Made by a program: the position numbers and the translations under genes. The notes under the pieces were generated by a model that was given only the letters and a program-made list of their open reading frames with translations, made no database searches and was not told the DNA's origin. Shown here piece after piece: positions 7,514-16,846 of a stretch of DNA of 64,000 nucleotides. Source of the stretch: JAJDOD01 sp050299835. GTDB taxonomy: Bacteria > Pseudomonadota > Alphaproteobacteria > Rhodobacterales > Rhodobacteraceae. The DNA lies in the NCBI GenBank assembly GCA_050299835.1, contig JBNKWP010000004.1, forward strand, positions 62,001 through 126,000, given 5' to 3'. Each line of letters starts with the position of its first letter. Position 1 is the stretch's first letter.

Positions 7514-9505
7514 ATGATCCGCAAACTCCTCATCGCCAACCGGGGCGAGATCGCCGCCCGCGTCATCACCACCGCCCGCCGCCTCGGCATCGCCACCGTC
7601 GCCGTCCACTCCGACGCCGACGCGAACGCCCTCCACGTTGCCCTCGCAGACGAGGCCGTCCGCATCGGCCCCGTCCCCGTCTCCGAAAGCTACCTCGACA
7701 CGAAGGCCATCCTGCAAGCCGCCCAATCCACCGGCGCCGACGCCATCCACCCCGGTTACGGCTTCCTTTCCGAGAACCCCGATTTCGTCGAAGCTGTCAC
7801 CGCCGCAGGCATCACCTTCGTCGGCCCGCCCGCCTCCGCCATCCGCGCCATGGGGCTGAAAGACGCCGCCAAGGCGCTGATGGAAAAGGCAGGTGTCCCG
7901 GTCGTTCCCGGCTACCACGGCGACAACCAGAACCCGGATTTCCTCGCGGGCGAGGCCGATCAGATCGGCTACCCCGTCCTCATCAAGGCCCGCGCGGGCG
8001 GCGGCGGCAAAGGCATGCGCCTTGTCGAAGACCCGAAGGACTTCGCAGACGCGCTCGCCTCCGCCCAGCGGGAAGCGCAAGCCAGCTTCGGCGACCCCGC
8101 CTGCCTGATCGAGAAATTCGTCACCTCGCCCCGCCACATCGAAATCCAGGTCTTCGCCGACTGCCACGGCAATGTCGTCCACCTCTTCGAGCGCGACTGC
8201 TCCCTGCAACGCCGCCACCAGAAGGTGATTGAGGAAGCCCCCGCCCCCGGCATGCCCGAAGACGTCCGCGCCGCGATGGGCAAAGCCGCCACCGACGCCG
8301 CCCGCGCCATCGGCTATGTCGGCGCAGGGACCGTGGAATTCATCGCCGACGGCTCCGGCCCGCTGCGCACCGACGGGTTCTGGTTCATGGAGATGAACAC
8401 CCGCCTCCAGGTCGAACACCCGGTGACCGAGGCCATCACCGGCTACGACCTCGTCGAATGGCAACTCCGCGTCGCCTCCGGCGAACCCCTCTCCGTTACC
8501 CAAAGCGACCTGAAAATCACCGGCCACGCCTTCGAAGCCCGTCTCTACGCCGAAGACGCCGACGCAGGCTTCCTCCCCGTTACCGGCCGCCTTGCCCATC
8601 TTCGCTTCCCCGAAGGTACGCGCTTCGAACGCGGCCCCATCCGCATCGACGCGGGCGTCCGCGAGGGCGACGAGATTACGCCGTACTATGACCCGATGAT
8701 CGCCAAGCTCATCACCCACGGCCCCGACCGCGCCACTGCGCTGCGCCAATTGTCCGACGCGCTCGCCCGCACCCGCGTCGCGGGTACCATCACCAACATC
8801 GCCTTCCTCAAGCGCCTCACCGACCACGAAGGTTTCGCCGCCGGTCAGGTCGATACCGGCCTCATCGCCCGCGATCTGGAGGCGCTCACCACCCGAGACG
8901 CGGAGACCGAGACCCGCGCCCGCCGCGCCGCAGCCCTCATGGCCCTCAACCTCCCCGGCACCGCGCAGACAACCGACCCCTGGGCCTCGACAACCGGCTG
9001 GCGCGCCTGGGGCACCGCCGACCATACCGTCACCCTCATCGCCAACGATAAGCCGCAGACCACAAGTGTCCGTCTCCTCGCACCCAACCGCTTCGAGATT
9101 GACGGCACCAAACTCACCGCCTACCGCACGGAAACCGGCCTCCGCCTCACCCAAGACGGCACCACCCATGAGATTGGCACCCACGCCGACGCCCGCACCA
9201 TCACCATCTTCGACAACGGAACCGTCACCCGCTTCACCCGCCCCGACCCGCTCGCCCGCGATGACGCCGCAGGCGCGGGCGGCAACCTCGTGCTCGCCCC
9301 GATGCCCGGCCTTGTCATCAAGCTCGACGCCAAACCCGGTGACCATGTCGAAGCAGGCACCCCCCTCCTTGTCCTCGAAGCGATGAAGATGGAACACACC
9401 CTCCGCGCCCCGCGCGCTGGCATCATCGCCGAAGTGCTGGCCGAAACCGGCACACAGGTCCAGAACAAGGCCATCCTGATCCGGCTGGAGGACGACGATG
9501 CCTGA
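7514..9505 (+). CDS. mccA: Methylcrotonoyl-CoA carboxylase, biotin carboxylase/BCCP (alpha) subunit
   Basis: 663 residues. It carboxylates biotin with ATP and bicarbonate and carries the biotin to MccB. Domains in order: the biotin carboxylase N-domain starting MIRKLLIANRGEIAARV; the ATP-grasp domain with KARAGGGGKGMR near residue 160 and the EMNTRLQVEHPVTE block near 295; the carboxylase C-domain; an alpha-subunit linker; and a biotinyl domain whose lysine is in EAMKMEH near residue 622. The ATG at 7514 is chosen because it begins the conserved N-terminus; the frame stays open further upstream but runs through the hairpin array. Its end overlaps the HMG-CoA lyase start by 8 bp. Confidence 0.95.
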   Translation: MIRKLLIANRGEIAARVITTARRLGIATVAVHSDADANALHVALADEAVRIGPVPVSESYLDTKAILQAAQSTGADAIHPGYGFLSENPDFVEAVTAAGITFVGPPASAIRAMGLKDAAKALMEKAGVPVVPGYHGDNQNPDFLAGEADQIGYPVLIKARAGGGGKGMRLVEDPKDFADALASAQREAQASFGDPACLIEKFVTSPRHIEIQVFADCHGNVVHLFERDCSLQRRHQKVIEEAPAPGMPEDVRAAMGKAATDAARAIGYVGAGTVEFIADGSGPLRTDGFWFMEMNTRLQVEHPVTEAITGYDLVEWQLRVASGEPLSVTQSDLKITGHAFEARLYAEDADAGFLPVTGRLAHLRFPEGTRFERGPIRIDAGVREGDEITPYYDPMIAKLITHGPDRATALRQLSDALARTRVAGTITNIAFLKRLTDHEGFAAGQVDTGLIARDLEALTTRDAETETRARRAAALMALNLPGTAQTTDPWASTTGWRAWGTADHTVTLIANDKPQTTSVRLLAPNRFEIDGTKLTAYRTETGLRLTQDGTTHEIGTHADARTITIFDNGTVTRFTRPDPLARDDAAGAGGNLVLAPMPGLVIKLDAKPGDHVEAGTPLLVLEAMKMEHTLRAPRAGIIAEVLAETGTQVQNKAILIRLEDDDA

Positions 9506-10349
9506 TTTCGTCGAAATCGTCGAAATGGCCCCCCGCGACGGCCTTCAGAACGAGAAGGCGCAGGTGCCGACCACCGACAAGATCGCCCTCGTCGATCTGC
9601 TCTCCAAGGCAGGCTTCAAACGCATCGAGGTCACCAGCTTCGTCTCCCCCAAATGGGTCCCGCAACTGGCCGACGCAGGCGATGTCATGGCGGGCATCGC
9701 CCGCAATCATAAGACCCGCTATGGCGCTTTAACCCCCAACATCAAAGGCCTGGAGCGCGCTCTTCAAGCCCGCGCCGAATGGGTCGCGGTCTTCGCCTCC
9801 GCCTCCGAAGGCTTCTCCCAGGCCAATCTCAACTGCTCCATCGCCGAAAGCCTTGACCGCTTCCGCCCCGTCGTCGCCTCCGCTCGCGCGGCGTCCATCC
9901 CCGTGCGCGGCTATGTCAGCGTCGTCACCGACTGCCCCTATGACGGCAAGGTTTCTCCGCAAGCCGTGGCGCAAGTCACCGGCGACCTGCTGGAGATGGG
10001 TTGCCACGAGGTCAGCCTTGGCGACACCATCGGCGCCGGCACGCCCGAAACCGTGGGCGCCATGCTCGACGCCGTGCTGGAAATCGCCCGCCCCGACCAG
10101 CTCGGCGGTCATTTCCACGACACCGGGGGCCGGGCGCTCGACAATATCGAGGTCAGCCTGAACAAGGGCCTCCGCATCTTCGACGCCGCCGCGGGCGGTC
10201 TCGGCGGCTGTCCCTACGCCCCCGGCGCAAAAGGCAATGTCGCCACCGAAGCCGTTCTGGAACGCCTTACTGCACTTGGCTTCGACACCGGGCTGGACGC
10301 CGACGCCATCGCCGACGCCGCCCGCTTCGCAAAAAGCCTCAGACCATGA
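9498..10349 (+). CDS. mvaB: Hydroxymethylglutaryl-CoA lyase
   Basis: 283 residues, a TIM-barrel metal-dependent lyase that splits HMG-CoA into acetyl-CoA and acetoacetate, the last step of leucine breakdown. It shows the HMGL-like N-terminus VEIVEMAPRDGLQNEK, the GDTIGAGTPE metal-site block near residue 175, GGHFHDTGG near 195, and the active-site cysteine in GGLGGCPYAPGAKGNVATE near 235. It overlaps mccA at its start and the enoyl-CoA hydratase at its end (ATGA), so the three are translationally coupled. Confidence 0.95.
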   Translation: MPDFVEIVEMAPRDGLQNEKAQVPTTDKIALVDLLSKAGFKRIEVTSFVSPKWVPQLADAGDVMAGIARNHKTRYGALTPNIKGLERALQARAEWVAVFASASEGFSQANLNCSIAESLDRFRPVVASARAASIPVRGYVSVVTDCPYDGKVSPQAVAQVTGDLLEMGCHEVSLGDTIGAGTPETVGAMLDAVLEIARPDQLGGHFHDTGGRALDNIEVSLNKGLRIFDAAAGGLGGCPYAPGAKGNVATEAVLERLTALGFDTGLDADAIADAARFAKSLRP

Positions 10350-11116
10350 CCTATGAAACCCTTACCCTCACGACCGACGCCCGCGATGTCGCCACCCTCA
10401 CCCTCAACCGCCCCGAGAAACGCAACGCCCTCTCGGCGGAGATGATCGCAGAGCTCACCGACGCCGCCCGCACCACCCGCGCCCGCGCCGTCATCCTCAC
10501 CGGAGCCGGGGATTATTTCTGCGCCGGCGGCGACCTGACCTGGATGAAGGCCCAGATCGAAGCCGACCGCGCCACCCGCATGGCCGAGGCCCGCAAACTG
10601 GCCGAGATGCTCCACGCGCTCAATGAGATGTCCTGCCCGCTCATCGCCCGCATCCACGGCGGCGCCTTCGGTGGCGGCGTCGGCCTCGCCTGCGTGGCAG
10701 ATATCGCCATCGCGGCCGAGGGCACGACATTCGGCCTGACCGAAACCCGCCTCGGCCTGATCCCGGCCACGATCAGCCCCTACGTGCTCGCCCGCATGGG
10801 CGAAGGCCGCGCCCGCCAGGTCTTCATGTCCGCCCGCCTCTTCGACGCGGCAGAGGCCGCCCGCCTCGGTATCGTCGCCAAATCCGTCCCCGAAGACCAG
10901 CTCGACGCCGCCATCGAGGCCGAGGTCGCGCCTTACCTCTCCACCGCCCCCGGCGCGGTCGCCCGCGCCAAGGCGCTGGCCCGTTCTCTGGGGCCAAGGA
11001 TCGACGACGCGGTGATCGACGACACCATCACCCGGCTCGCCGACGCATGGGAAACCGACGAAGCCCGCATTGGGATCAACGCTTTTCTCACCCGAACGAA
11101 AGCGCCATGGGCATAA
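10346..11116 (+). CDS. liuC: Enoyl-CoA hydratase/isomerase, likely methylglutaconyl-CoA hydratase
   Basis: 256 residues of the crotonase family. Oxyanion-hole regions are GAGDYFCAGGDL (near residue 53) and HGGAFGGGVGLACVADIAIA (near 100). Its start overlaps the HMG-CoA lyase stop in ATGA, which makes hydration of 3-methylglutaconyl-CoA to HMG-CoA the most likely reaction; sequence alone cannot separate this from other crotonases. It is the last gene of the mcc operon. Isovaleryl-CoA dehydrogenase, which supplies the substrate for MCC and often sits in such operons, is absent here. Confidence 0.88.
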   Translation: MTYETLTLTTDARDVATLTLNRPEKRNALSAEMIAELTDAARTTRARAVILTGAGDYFCAGGDLTWMKAQIEADRATRMAEARKLAEMLHALNEMSCPLIARIHGGAFGGGVGLACVADIAIAAEGTTFGLTETRLGLIPATISPYVLARMGEGRARQVFMSARLFDAAEAARLGIVAKSVPEDQLDAAIEAEVAPYLSTAPGAVARAKALARSLGPRIDDAVIDDTITRLADAWETDEARIGINAFLTRTKAPWA

Positions 11117-11234
11117 GTCCCCTGACATCCGGATAACTGCCCATTTTTTAATCGCTTTCCGACGGACATTGCCATGACGACAAGATTTCCTTTTCCCGCC
11201 AGCACCTTTGCGTATTATGACTCGCAGGGGAAAG

Positions 11235-12665
11235 ATGACTAAGACACCGGAATTCTTCGACGAACTTTACGGCACCGGGCAAACGCCCCGCGAACCCTAT
11301 CGGGGATATTCCGACTGGTTCGAGGGCGAAAATCTCAGGGATCTGCGCCGTAAATCGGACGAAGCAGAGATGTTCTTCCGCCGCACCGGCATCACCTTCA
11401 ACGTCTACGGACAGGCCGAGGCCGACGAACGCCTGATCCCCTTTGATATCGTCCCCCGCATCATCTCCGCCCGCGAATGGACGCGGCTGACGCGCGGCAT
11501 CGAACAGCGGGTCCGTGCGATCAATGCCTTCCTCTATGACATCTACCACCGGCAGGAGATCCTGCGCGCCGGCCGTGTGCCCACCGCGCTGATCGCCCGG
11601 AACGAAGCTTTCCTGCCGCAGATGATCGGGGTGGAACCGCCGGGCCAGATCTATACCCATATCACCGGCATCGACCTGGTGCGAACCGGCGAAGACCAGT
11701 TCTACGTGCTGGAAGACAACGCCCGCACGCCGTCCGGCGTCTCCTACATGCTGGAGAACCGGGAAACCATGCTCCAGATGTTCCCCGAGCTTTTTCGCAA
11801 GGTGGGCGTGCGGCCGGTTTCCAACTATCCCACCCTGCTCCGCCGCTCGCTTGGGGCTTGCATGCCGGTCAATGCCTCCGACGATGAAACCGTCGCGGTC
11901 CTGACGCCGGGCATCCACAACTCGGCCTATTTCGAACATGCCTTCCTCGCCGACAATATGGGCGTGGAACTGGTCGAGGGCACGGATCTGCGGGTGAAAA
12001 ACGGCAAGATCTGCATGCGCACCACGCGCGGCTACCGCCCGGTCGATGTAATCTACCGCCGGGTCGATGACGATTTCCTCGACCCGCTCAACTTCAACCC
12101 CGACAGCCTGCTCGGCGTGCCGGGCATCTTCGATATCTACCGCGCGGGCGGCATCACCATCGCCAACGCGCCGGGCACTGGCATCGCCGATGACAAGGCG
12201 ATCTACAGCTACATGCCTGATATCGTTGAATTCTACACCGGCGAAAAACCGATCCTGCAAAACGTGCCGACATGGCGCTGCTCCGACGCCGAGAGCCTGG
12301 CTTACGTGCTCGACCACCTTGAAGAACTTGTCGTCAAGGAAGTCCACGGCTCGGGCGGTTACGGGATGCTCGTCGGCCCCGCCGCCTCGAAGAAGGAGCT
12401 CAGGGCCTTCCGCGCCAAGCTCGAAGCCAAACCCGGCAACTACATCGCGCAGCCGACGCTGGCGCTCTCCACCGTGCCGATCCTGACCAAGGCCGGCCTC
12501 GCGCCGCGCCATGTCGATCTGCGCCCCTTCGCGCTTTACTCGCCGAACGGGGTCGAAATCACGCCCGGCGGCCTCACCCGCGTCGCGCTCAAGGCCGGGT
12601 CGCTGGTGGTGAACTCCAGCCAGGGCGGCGGCACCAAAGACACCTGGGTGCTGAAGGAGGACTGA
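11235..12665 (+). CDS. Circularly permuted ATP-grasp protein of the Anbu cluster
   Basis: 476 residues of the circularly permuted ATP-grasp type 2 family (COG2308). Conserved blocks seen are the N-terminal TPEFFDELYG...PREPYRGYSDWF, QIYTHITGIDLVR, FYVLEDNARTPSGVSYMLENR near residue 160, VIYRRVDDDFLDPL and the KEVHGSGGYGML ATP-binding loop near 375. The family is predicted to ligate an amino acid or peptide-like substrate; the true substrate is unknown. ATG at 11235 is preferred because it follows an AGGGGAAAG ribosome-binding site; a start nine codons upstream is possible. The stop overlaps the next gene (TGATG). Confidence 0.9.
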   Translation: MTKTPEFFDELYGTGQTPREPYRGYSDWFEGENLRDLRRKSDEAEMFFRRTGITFNVYGQAEADERLIPFDIVPRIISAREWTRLTRGIEQRVRAINAFLYDIYHRQEILRAGRVPTALIARNEAFLPQMIGVEPPGQIYTHITGIDLVRTGEDQFYVLEDNARTPSGVSYMLENRETMLQMFPELFRKVGVRPVSNYPTLLRRSLGACMPVNASDDETVAVLTPGIHNSAYFEHAFLADNMGVELVEGTDLRVKNGKICMRTTRGYRPVDVIYRRVDDDFLDPLNFNPDSLLGVPGIFDIYRAGGITIANAPGTGIADDKAIYSYMPDIVEFYTGEKPILQNVPTWRCSDAESLAYVLDHLEELVVKEVHGSGGYGMLVGPAASKKELRAFRAKLEAKPGNYIAQPTLALSTVPILTKAGLAPRHVDLRPFALYSPNGVEITPGGLTRVALKAGSLVVNSSQGGGTKDTWVLKED

Positions 12666-13600
12666 TGCTCGGCAAGACGGCAGGAGGATTGTTCTGGATG
12701 TTCCGCTATCTTGAGCGGAGCGAGAACATCGCGCGCCTGATCGAGACGGGCTTCCGTATCTCGCTGACCCATGCGGGCGACGACGAATGGCAAAGCGTGC
12801 TGAAAACGGCCTCCGTCGAACAGGCTTTCTTCGAGGAACACGCGGAAATCGACCAGGCCTCCGTGATAGACTTCATGCTGCGTGGCAAGTCCAACCCCTC
12901 CTCGGTCCTCAACTGCATCGCCAATGCCCGCCAGAACGCGCGGCTCGTGCGCACCGCGCTCTCGCGCGAGGTCTGGGAAGCGGTGAACGAAACTTACATG
13001 GTGCTCAAACAGCGCCTCGCCCGCCCGGTCACCGAACGGCAACTGCCCGAGGTTCTGGCCGAGATCCGACAGCACTCGGCCTATGTCGTCGGATCGCTCC
13101 ACGGCTCGATGCTGCGCAACGATATCTTCGACTTTGCCCGCCTCGGCACCTTCCTCGAACGCGCCGACAACACCGCGCGCATCCTCGACGTGAAATATTA
13201 CGTGCTCCTGCCCAGCGTCTCGCAGGTCGGCACCTCGCTCGACAACGTGCAATGGGAAACCATCCTGCGGGCGGTCTCCGGCAGGCGGGCCTATTCCTGG
13301 CTCCATCAGGGCAAGGTCACGCCCATGGGCATCGCCGATTTCCTGATCTTCGATCCCCGGATGCCGCGCGGCCTGAGGTTCTCGATTTCCAAGATCCGCA
13401 GCAATCTCGACATGCTGGAAAACTCCTATACCGACCGGCACCCCTGCCACGACAGCGCCGAACGCCTGCACCGGCAGTTGCAGTCGGGACGCGTGGAGGA
13501 CATATTCGAAAACGGGCTGCACGAGTTCCTGACCCAGTTCCTCGCCGATGTCGGGCAACTGGGACGGGAGATCGAAGCCGACTACCGTTTTCTGGGATAG
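12665..13600 (+). CDS. Alpha-E domain protein of the Anbu cluster
   Basis: 311 residues, almost entirely helical, of the alpha-E family (DUF403/COG2307). The conserved start is MLGKTAGGLFWMFRYLERSE, with the family blocks ENIARLIETGFRI, RQNARLVRTALSREVWEAVNETY near residue 85 and a late GRLGTFLERADNTARILDVKYY-like segment around 160-180. Its biochemical role is not established. It nearly always travels with the permuted ATP-grasp gene, with which it overlaps by one base here, so the two probably work as a complex. Confidence 0.9.
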   Translation: MLGKTAGGLFWMFRYLERSENIARLIETGFRISLTHAGDDEWQSVLKTASVEQAFFEEHAEIDQASVIDFMLRGKSNPSSVLNCIANARQNARLVRTALSREVWEAVNETYMVLKQRLARPVTERQLPEVLAEIRQHSAYVVGSLHGSMLRNDIFDFARLGTFLERADNTARILDVKYYVLLPSVSQVGTSLDNVQWETILRAVSGRRAYSWLHQGKVTPMGIADFLIFDPRMPRGLRFSISKIRSNLDMLENSYTDRHPCHDSAERLHRQLQSGRVEDIFENGLHEFLTQFLADVGQLGREIEADYRFLG

Positions 13601-13606
13601 GGCTTG

Positions 13607-14410
13607 ATGCACCTGACCATTTCGCACACCACGACCTACAGGTTCGATGAGCCGGTCAATTACGGGCTTCAGCAATTGCGCCTGACCCCGAAAAGTCGGC
13701 CCGGCCAATCCGTCGAGGCCTGGAAGATGACCGTCGATGGCGGCACGGTGGAGGCCGAATTCACCGACCAGCACGCCAATACGGTGACTCTTCTCGCCTT
13801 CGACCCCGAAGCCACGGGCATTACCGTACATTGCGAAGGTACCGTCCTGACCGAGGATCACAACGGCGTCGTCGGACGGCAGCAGGGTTATGTGCCGCTC
13901 TGGCTCTTCCAGCGCTCCACAGACCTGACCCGCGCAGGCGCCAATGTGCGCCGGATCGGCAAGGGCCTGAAGGACGAACATGACGAGGATCTTCCTCTGC
14001 TTCACGCGCTCTCGGCCCGCATCCTCGACGAGGTGAAATACGAACTCGGGGCCACCGACGCGTTGACGACGGCCGATGCCGCCATCGAAGCCGGGCGCGG
14101 CGTCTGCCAGGACCACGCGCATATATTCATTGCAGCGGCCCGCGCGCTGGACTACCCCGCGCGTTACGTGTCGGGCTATCTGATGATGGACGACCGGACC
14201 ACGCAGGATGCCAGCCACGCCTGGGCGGAAGCCCATATCGAAGGGCTGGGCTGGATCGGGTTCGACGTCTCCAACGGAATTTCTCCCGACGCGCGTTACG
14301 TTCGCGTCGCCACGGGTCTCGACTACCGCGAAGCCGCCCCGATCTCCGGGCTGCGTTTCGGCCCCCAGACCGAGGAGCTGGACGTGGCGATTGAGGTTCA
14401 GCAGCAATAG
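13607..14410 (+). CDS. Transglutaminase-like cysteine peptidase of the Anbu cluster
   Basis: 267 residues. An N-terminal bacterial transglutaminase-like beta domain (ISHTTTYRFDEPVNYGLQQLRLTP) is followed by the papain-like catalytic core. The catalytic triad is visible: Cys in GRGVCQDHAH near residue 167, His in SHAWAEAH near 205 and Asp in GFDVSNG near 220. Such proteins hydrolyse or transfer at amide bonds; in this neighbourhood a role in trimming a peptide made or tagged by the ATP-grasp partner is inferred. ATG at 13607 is used; a TTG one codon earlier is also in frame. Confidence 0.9.
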   Translation: MHLTISHTTTYRFDEPVNYGLQQLRLTPKSRPGQSVEAWKMTVDGGTVEAEFTDQHANTVTLLAFDPEATGITVHCEGTVLTEDHNGVVGRQQGYVPLWLFQRSTDLTRAGANVRRIGKGLKDEHDEDLPLLHALSARILDEVKYELGATDALTTADAAIEAGRGVCQDHAHIFIAAARALDYPARYVSGYLMMDDRTTQDASHAWAEAHIEGLGWIGFDVSNGISPDARYVRVATGLDYREAAPISGLRFGPQTEELDVAIEVQQQ

Positions 14411-14430
14411 CTGCGTGTTGAGGGACGGAA

Positions 14431-15171
14431 ATGACATATTGCGTCGGGCTGAAACTGGATCGCGGGCTCGTCTTCATGTCGGACACCCGCACCAATGCGG
14501 GCATCGATAATATCAGCGTTTTCAGGAAGATGTTTCACTGGCAGGCGCCGGGCGAACGGGCCATCACCCTGATGACGGCGGGCAACCTCGCCACCACACA
14601 GGCCGTCGTCAGCCTCCTGAACGAACGCGCCCTTCCGGCGGAGGAACGCGGCTCGCCCTCCATCCTCGAAGCGCCCTCCATGTTCCAGGTCGCACGGCTG
14701 GTCGGCCAGACCCTGAAAGAGGTGATCGCCGACCAGACCGGCCAGAACGGCCTCGCGGGGGAGGCTTTCACCGCCACTCTGATCCTCGGCGGACAGGTGC
14801 GCGGCGGCGAACAGCAGCTCTTCCTGATCTACCCCGAAGGCAATTTCGTCGAAGCGGGCAAGGACACGCCGTTTTTCCAGATTGGCGAGACCAAGTACGG
14901 CAAGCCGATCCTCGTGCGCGCCTATGATCCTTCCATGAGCTTCGAGGACGCGGTGAAGCTCCTGATGGTCAGCTTCGATTCCACCATCAAGGCCAACCTC
15001 TCCGTCGGCCTGCCGCTGGACCTGCACCTGTACGAAATCGACAGCTTCAAAACCGGGCTGACCCGGCGCATCGAACAGAGCGACACGTTTTACGAAGCCA
15101 TCTCCTCGGGCTGGGGTCAGGCACTGAAAGACGCCTTCCACAGCCTGCCAACCTACTCGCTCGACTCATGA
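14431..15171 (+). CDS. Anbu-type proteasome-like peptidase
   Basis: 246 residues of the Ntn-hydrolase proteasome-type family known as Anbu (COG3484). The catalytic threonine is residue 2, exposed by removal of Met (MTYCVGLKLDRGLVFMSDTR), followed by RTNAGIDNISVFRKM containing the conserved acidic and lysine positions. Anbu forms open helical rings rather than a closed proteasome, and its physiological substrate is unknown. It closes the four-gene set ATP-grasp, alpha-E, transglutaminase, Anbu, and its stop overlaps the following SDR gene by 4 bp (ATGA). Confidence 0.92.
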   Translation: MTYCVGLKLDRGLVFMSDTRTNAGIDNISVFRKMFHWQAPGERAITLMTAGNLATTQAVVSLLNERALPAEERGSPSILEAPSMFQVARLVGQTLKEVIADQTGQNGLAGEAFTATLILGGQVRGGEQQLFLIYPEGNFVEAGKDTPFFQIGETKYGKPILVRAYDPSMSFEDAVKLLMVSFDSTIKANLSVGLPLDLHLYEIDSFKTGLTRRIEQSDTFYEAISSGWGQALKDAFHSLPTYSLDS

Positions 15172-15929
15172 CTTTTCCCCGGACACCCAGCTTCCGCCTC
15201 GACGGCAAACGTGCGCTGGTCACCGGCGCCTCCTCCGGCATCGGTCAGGGCTGCGCGCTGGCGCTGGCCGAAGCTGGCGCCCATGTCACGGCGCTGGCCC
15301 GCCGCGCGGACAGGCTGGCCGGGACCGTGGACGAGATCGTGTCACGCGGCGGATCGGGCGAGGCCGTGGCCCTCGACCAGACCGACCTCGCAGAACTGGC
15401 CCCGCTTCTGGAAACCGGCGGCTTCGACATCGTCCTGAACGCGGCGGGCACGGGAATTCACGCACCCGCAGTCGACGCCAGGCCGGAAGATTTCGACACC
15501 ACCATGACCCTCAACCTCAAAAGCGCCTATTTCCTCTCGGCCTGGGCCGGAAAGGCGCTGATCGAACGCGGTGCGCCGGGGTCGATCATCCATATCTCCA
15601 GCCAGATGGGCCATGTCGGCGGCCAGGATCGCTCCGTCTATTGTGCCTCCAAACACGGGGTCGAAGGCTTCGTGAAAGCCATGGCCATCGAATTCGGCCC
15701 GCATAACGTGCGGATCAACACGATCTGCCCGACCTTCATCCTGACCGACCTCACACGCCGCTCCTTCGACGATCCCGAAACCCGCGCCTGGATCGAAAGC
15801 AAGATCAAGCTGCCGCGCGTCGGCGCGATCGAGGATATCATGGGCGCGGCGGTCTATCTCGCCACCGACGCGTCCTCCATGGTCACCGGAACCTCGCTTC
15901 TGATCGATGGCGGCTGGACGGCGGGCTAA
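15168..15929 (+). CDS. Short-chain dehydrogenase/reductase coupled to Anbu
   Basis: 253 residues of the classical SDR family. The NAD(P)-binding motif is TGASSGIGQG near residue 18, NAAGTG sits near 95, and the catalytic set is Ser in IIHISSQMGH with YCASK near residue 158. The C-terminus SSMVTGTSLLIDGGWTAG is typical of the 3-oxoacyl reductase/gluconate dehydrogenase group. Its ATG overlaps the Anbu stop, so it is translationally coupled to the Anbu cluster, although an SDR is not part of the usual core. The substrate cannot be told from sequence. Confidence 0.92.
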   Translation: MTFPRTPSFRLDGKRALVTGASSGIGQGCALALAEAGAHVTALARRADRLAGTVDEIVSRGGSGEAVALDQTDLAELAPLLETGGFDIVLNAAGTGIHAPAVDARPEDFDTTMTLNLKSAYFLSAWAGKALIERGAPGSIIHISSQMGHVGGQDRSVYCASKHGVEGFVKAMAIEFGPHNVRINTICPTFILTDLTRRSFDDPETRAWIESKIKLPRVGAIEDIMGAAVYLATDASSMVTGTSLLIDGGWTAG

Positions 15930-15946
15930 GGCATCCCCGCCCCGCT

Positions 15947-16669
15947 TCAGTTCACCGCAAGCCGCACCCGCACAACCGTGCCCTGCCCGGATTTCGGAGT
16001 GTCGATCTCGACCGAACCGCCATAGGTCTCCGCGATCTTCTTCAGCATCGCCAGCCCCATCCCCGCGCCGGGATCGACATCCCGGTTCACCAGCTTGGTC
16101 ATCGGGCGCTGCACGAAATCGCGCTTTTCCTCGGGAATGCCGGTGCCGTTATCGGTCACCTCGATCAGCCATTCCCGATCATTGACCGGCCCGGCAACCA
16201 CCGTGATCCGCGGGCATTTCTCGGGATGGAAGCGCACCGCATTGGCCAGCAGGATGGAAAAGACGCGATGCAGATCGGCGTCGCCCATCTGGATGCAGCC
16301 CCGATCGACATCCACTGACACTTTGACCTTTTCCGGCAGCCCCATATCGTCGATGACGCTGGCCAGAACCTTCTCTGGCCTGACCGGCGCAATCGCCTGC
16401 ATCCGGCCGATCCGGGAATATTCCAACAGCCCGGTCAGCATCAGATCCAACCGGGATGCATGGTCGCCGATCAGTTCCAGATGGCGTTCTGTCGGTCCCG
16501 GCAGTTTGACGGCGGACTGATCCAGATCCTCGACGATCCAGGACGGCAGTTCCTGAAGCGCCCGCACCGAGGCGCGCAGATCATGCGAGATCCGATAGAT
16601 CAGTTCGTCGGTTTCCGAATCTGCCTCCGCCACGGGAATGGATGGATTGAAACTGAGTTGAGCGACCAT
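15947..16669 (-). CDS. Soluble sensor histidine kinase without a sensor domain
   Basis: 240 residues with no transmembrane segment and only about 20 residues before the dimerisation helix. The phosphoacceptor is His in ISHDLRASVRAL (near residue 29). The ATPase part follows with an N-box variant LLANAVRFHPE, G1 DNGTGIPEE and G2 GAGMGLAML. The H-box form SHDLR is like that of bacteriophytochrome-class kinases. It must receive its signal from a partner protein or from the cytoplasm. It is divergent from the response regulator 177 bp away, which is the obvious partner. Confidence 0.88.
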   Translation of the reverse strand: MVAQLSFNPSIPVAEADSETDELIYRISHDLRASVRALQELPSWIVEDLDQSAVKLPGPTERHLELIGDHASRLDLMLTGLLEYSRIGRMQAIAPVRPEKVLASVIDDMGLPEKVKVSVDVDRGCIQMGDADLHRVFSILLANAVRFHPEKCPRITVVAGPVNDREWLIEVTDNGTGIPEEKRDFVQRPMTKLVNRDVDPGAGMGLAMLKKIAETYGGSVEIDTPKSGQGTVVRVRLAVN

Positions 16670-16846
16670 AAACCTCGCGTCCCCGAATATGCCGTGCCCC
16701 TCGACCCCTCAGTAGCGGAGTCCGGTTTAACAAAGGTAAATGTTGAAGCAAGAAAGCCAGCCCGGCCACCGATCGTTAATCAACTGTCAAAGATCGGCGG
16801 ATATTCCGCTTGTTAAGAGCTTTCAGAACCATCGACGGAGGCGGTC

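Noticed and set aside
7325..9397. Long open frame of 690 codons on the minus strand opposite mccA
   Set aside because: It is antisense to a clear carboxylase gene, has Gly/Ala/Asp/Val-biased low-complexity composition and no recognisable domain; this is the usual mirror frame of GC-rich coding DNA.
12536..14437. Open frame of 633 codons opposite the Anbu-cluster genes
   Set aside because: It spans three real plus-strand genes and shows no conserved motif.
16788..16816. CCGATC ... GATCGG inverted repeat between the kinase and response-regulator genes
   Set aside because: Only 6-bp arms with a long spacer; expected by chance at this scale.
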